Shown: positions 6,732-7,557 of the stretch, piece after piece | How the letters are laid out: each line of letters begins with the position of its first letter | Position numbering within the stretch: the stretch's first letter is position 1 | From: an uncultured Gemella sp. | Lineage (GTDB): Bacteria; Bacillota; Bacilli; Staphylococcales; Gemellaceae | NCBI GenBank assembly: GCA_938038035.1 | Contig: CALHQV010000140.1 | Location: 1-7,557, forward strand | DNA length: 7,557 nucleotides | Direction of reading: 5' to 3' | Notes under the pieces: model-generated | Seen by the model: the letters and a program-made list of their open reading frames with translations, nothing else | Databases searched by the model: none | What the model was told of the DNA's origin: nothing | Position numbers and translations under genes: made by a program

Positions 6732-7443
6732 CTTTAGTCACCTTCTCAGAATCTTTATAAAATAAAACTTTTCCGTCCTTTAAGCCTAAAATCTTTGTAC
6801 TATATTTTTTCGCAAGATTAACATCATGAAGATTTATAAGCACTGTTATTCCATTTTCTTCATTTAGTTTTTTAAATGTATCCATTATGAGTGTAGTATT
6901 CTTTTCATCCAAGCTACTAACAGGTTCATCAGCTAATAAAATCTTTGGATTTTGGGCAAGTGCTTTAGCTATAGCAACCCTTTGTTTTTGCCCTCCTGAT
7001 AAATACTTTGACTTTTTAAAAGCCTCATCTCCTAGACCAACTTGCTTTAGGAAACCAACACCTTCATTATATTCATTTTTTGTATATCCTAATAATAAAC
7101 CTAAGAAAGATTTTTTTACTAAATAAGGTGTCAATACATTTTCAACAGTATATAAATTATCTAGTACATTATAATCTTGAAATATAAAAGCTATGTCTCT
7201 TCTGATAAGTTTTAATCTTGATCTATTATACTGTATTATGTTTTCACCCGCTATGTTTATCTCTCCAGATTGAGGTTTATTTAACAAGTTCAAGCAACGC
7301 AGTAAGGTCGATTTCCCCGCTCCACTTTTTCCTACAATAGCGACAAATTCCCCCTTAGGAACTTCAAATGATATATTATTTAATATGTTTTTTACACCAT
7401 AATTAAAAATTAGATTTTTCACTTCTAACTTTTCACTCTTCAC
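6706..7443 (-). CDS. phnC: PhnC-type ABC transporter ATP-binding protein
   Basis: This is a 245-residue nucleotide-binding subunit of normal PhnC length. It shows Walker A GKSGAGKST (38-46), the Q-loop glutamine Q89 in FQDYNVL, signature LSGGQKQR (148-155), Walker B ILLADEP (168-174), D-loop SSLD (176-179) and the switch histidine H206 in NLHDVNLA. The longer segment between Q-loop and signature (about 107-140), VENVL, and ADEPVSSLD are typical of the phosphonate-import group. All catalytic residues are present, so it should power the adjacent permease on the cytoplasmic side. The start is GTG at 7443; a GAGGTGA Shine-Dalgarno precedes it and no in-frame ATG is nearby. It is the first gene of the apparent phnC-phnE-rimM-trmD operon. 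The transported compound could be phosphonate, phosphite or something else. Confidence 0.92.
   Translation of the reverse strand: MKSEKLEVKNLIFNYGVKNILNNISFEVPKGEFVAIVGKSGAGKSTLLRCLNLLNKPQSGEINIAGENIIQYNRSRLKLIRRDIAFIFQDYNVLDNLYTVENVLTPYLVKKSFLGLLLGYTKNEYNEGVGFLKQVGLGDEAFKKSKYLSGGQKQRVAIAKALAQNPKILLADEPVSSLDEKNTTLIMDTFKKLNEENGITVLINLHDVNLAKKYSTKILGLKDGKVLFYKDSEKVTKDEFEELYN
6738..6744 (-). promoter_or_regulatory. Ribosome-binding site of the permease, inside phnC
   Basis: AAGGTGA on the minus strand ends six bases before the permease ATG at 6731; the AAGG core is nine bases from it. The site lies within the last codons of phnC, which supports the 26-base gene overlap and translational coupling. 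Confidence 0.7.
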
Positions 7444-7447
7444 ACTA

Positions 7448-7454
7448 TCACCTC
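7448..7454 (-). promoter_or_regulatory. Ribosome-binding site that fixes the GTG start of phnC
   Basis: GAGGTGA on the minus strand, with its GAGG core seven bases before the GTG at 7443, decides the start. The nearby ATG in AATGAGGTGA is out of frame and meets TGA within three codons. The far edge of the site is one base from the palindrome arm at 7456. Confidence 0.8.
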
Positions 7455-7455
7455 A

Positions 7456-7481
7456 TTATTTTATAATGAATTATAAAATAA
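7456..7481. promoter_or_regulatory. 26-bp AT-rich palindrome in the phnC leader, possible operator
   Basis: Two perfect 12-base arms, TTATTTTATAAT and ATTATAAAATAA, flank a two-base centre. The core has the layout TTATAAT-GA-ATTATAA, close to the 7-1-7 PerR/Fur-type box of Bacilli but with one extra central base. It lies downstream of the predicted transcription start and next to the Shine-Dalgarno, so it could be a repressor site or an RNA hairpin that affects translation. No T run follows, so it is not an intrinsic terminator. Confidence 0.55.
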
Positions 7482-7500
7482 ACTAATCTATATGGTTAGT
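7482..7500. repeat. Second small inverted repeat in the phnC leader
   Basis: ACTAA at 7482-7486 pairs with TTAGT at 7496-7500, with a further G-U and C-G pair possible in plus-strand RNA only. It directly abuts the 26-bp palindrome. The arms are short, so chance is a real possibility. Confidence 0.3.
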
Positions 7501-7517
7501 AAAATTTTATAACTACT

Positions 7518-7546
7518 ATTATATCATTTAAAATAGTTTTTTTCAG
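7518..7546 (-). promoter_or_regulatory. Sigma-A promoter of the phnC-phnE-rimM-trmD operon
   Basis: On the minus strand CTGAAA (7546 to 7541, four of six matches) is separated by 17 bases from a perfect TATAAT (7523 to 7518). Transcription should start near 7511, leaving a leader of about 68 bases with two inverted repeats before the GTG start. The moderate -35 element would suit a regulated promoter. Confidence 0.7.
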
Positions 7547-7557
7547 TATTTTAATAT

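Noticed and set aside
7456..7481. Reading the phnC leader palindrome as a transcription terminator
   Set aside because: The arms contain only A and T, and no T run follows in either direction.
7444..7557. Riboswitch or T-box leader upstream of phnC
   Set aside because: The leader is only about 68 bases, has two simple AT-rich inverted repeats, and shows no conserved riboswitch or T-box motif or terminator.

Overview
The window looks like a chromosomal housekeeping segment of an AT-rich Gram-positive bacterium (Bacillota, class Bacilli). The protein sequences and the neighbouring S1-protein and der genes suggest a Gemella- or Staphylococcus-like lineage, but the genus is inferred and was not searched. 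All seven substantial genes lie on the minus strand, so transcription runs from high to low coordinates. There is no sign of phage, IS element, CRISPR array, tRNA or rRNA.

In the direction of transcription, positions 7557 to about 7444 hold a sigma-A-type promoter and a leader of about 70 nt with a 26-bp AT palindrome next to the Shine-Dalgarno. Next come a PhnC-type ABC ATPase (GTG start) and a double-length PhnE-type permease that overlaps it by 26 nt. The permease is followed after 31 nt by rimM. The rimM stop and trmD start share one base (TAATG). No terminator is visible from phnC to the end of trmD, so these four genes form one probable operon joining a phosphonate-type transporter to ribosome assembly and tRNA methylation. 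No substrate-binding protein (PhnD) lies inside the window.

A good promoter between trmD and the next gene drives a four-S1-domain RNA-binding protein (rpsA/ypfD-like). Its real start is 18 codons inside the longest ORF. It ends in a strong intrinsic terminator, followed by der (EngA GTPase) with its own terminator. Then comes a separate unit, a YugP-like membrane zinc metallopeptidase with an extended -10 promoter and a third terminator. The first 51 bases may be the tail of an unknown plus-strand gene.

RimM, TrmD, the S1 protein and Der all serve translation or ribosome assembly. The transporter upstream of them is the unexpected partner. The points most worth following are the fused permease, the palindromic phnC leader, a terminator-like hairpin just inside the permease gene, the repeat cluster upstream of der, and the absence of a dedicated promoter for rimM-trmD. 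I see no wholly new system: most of the window is recognisable core genome with an unusual arrangement.
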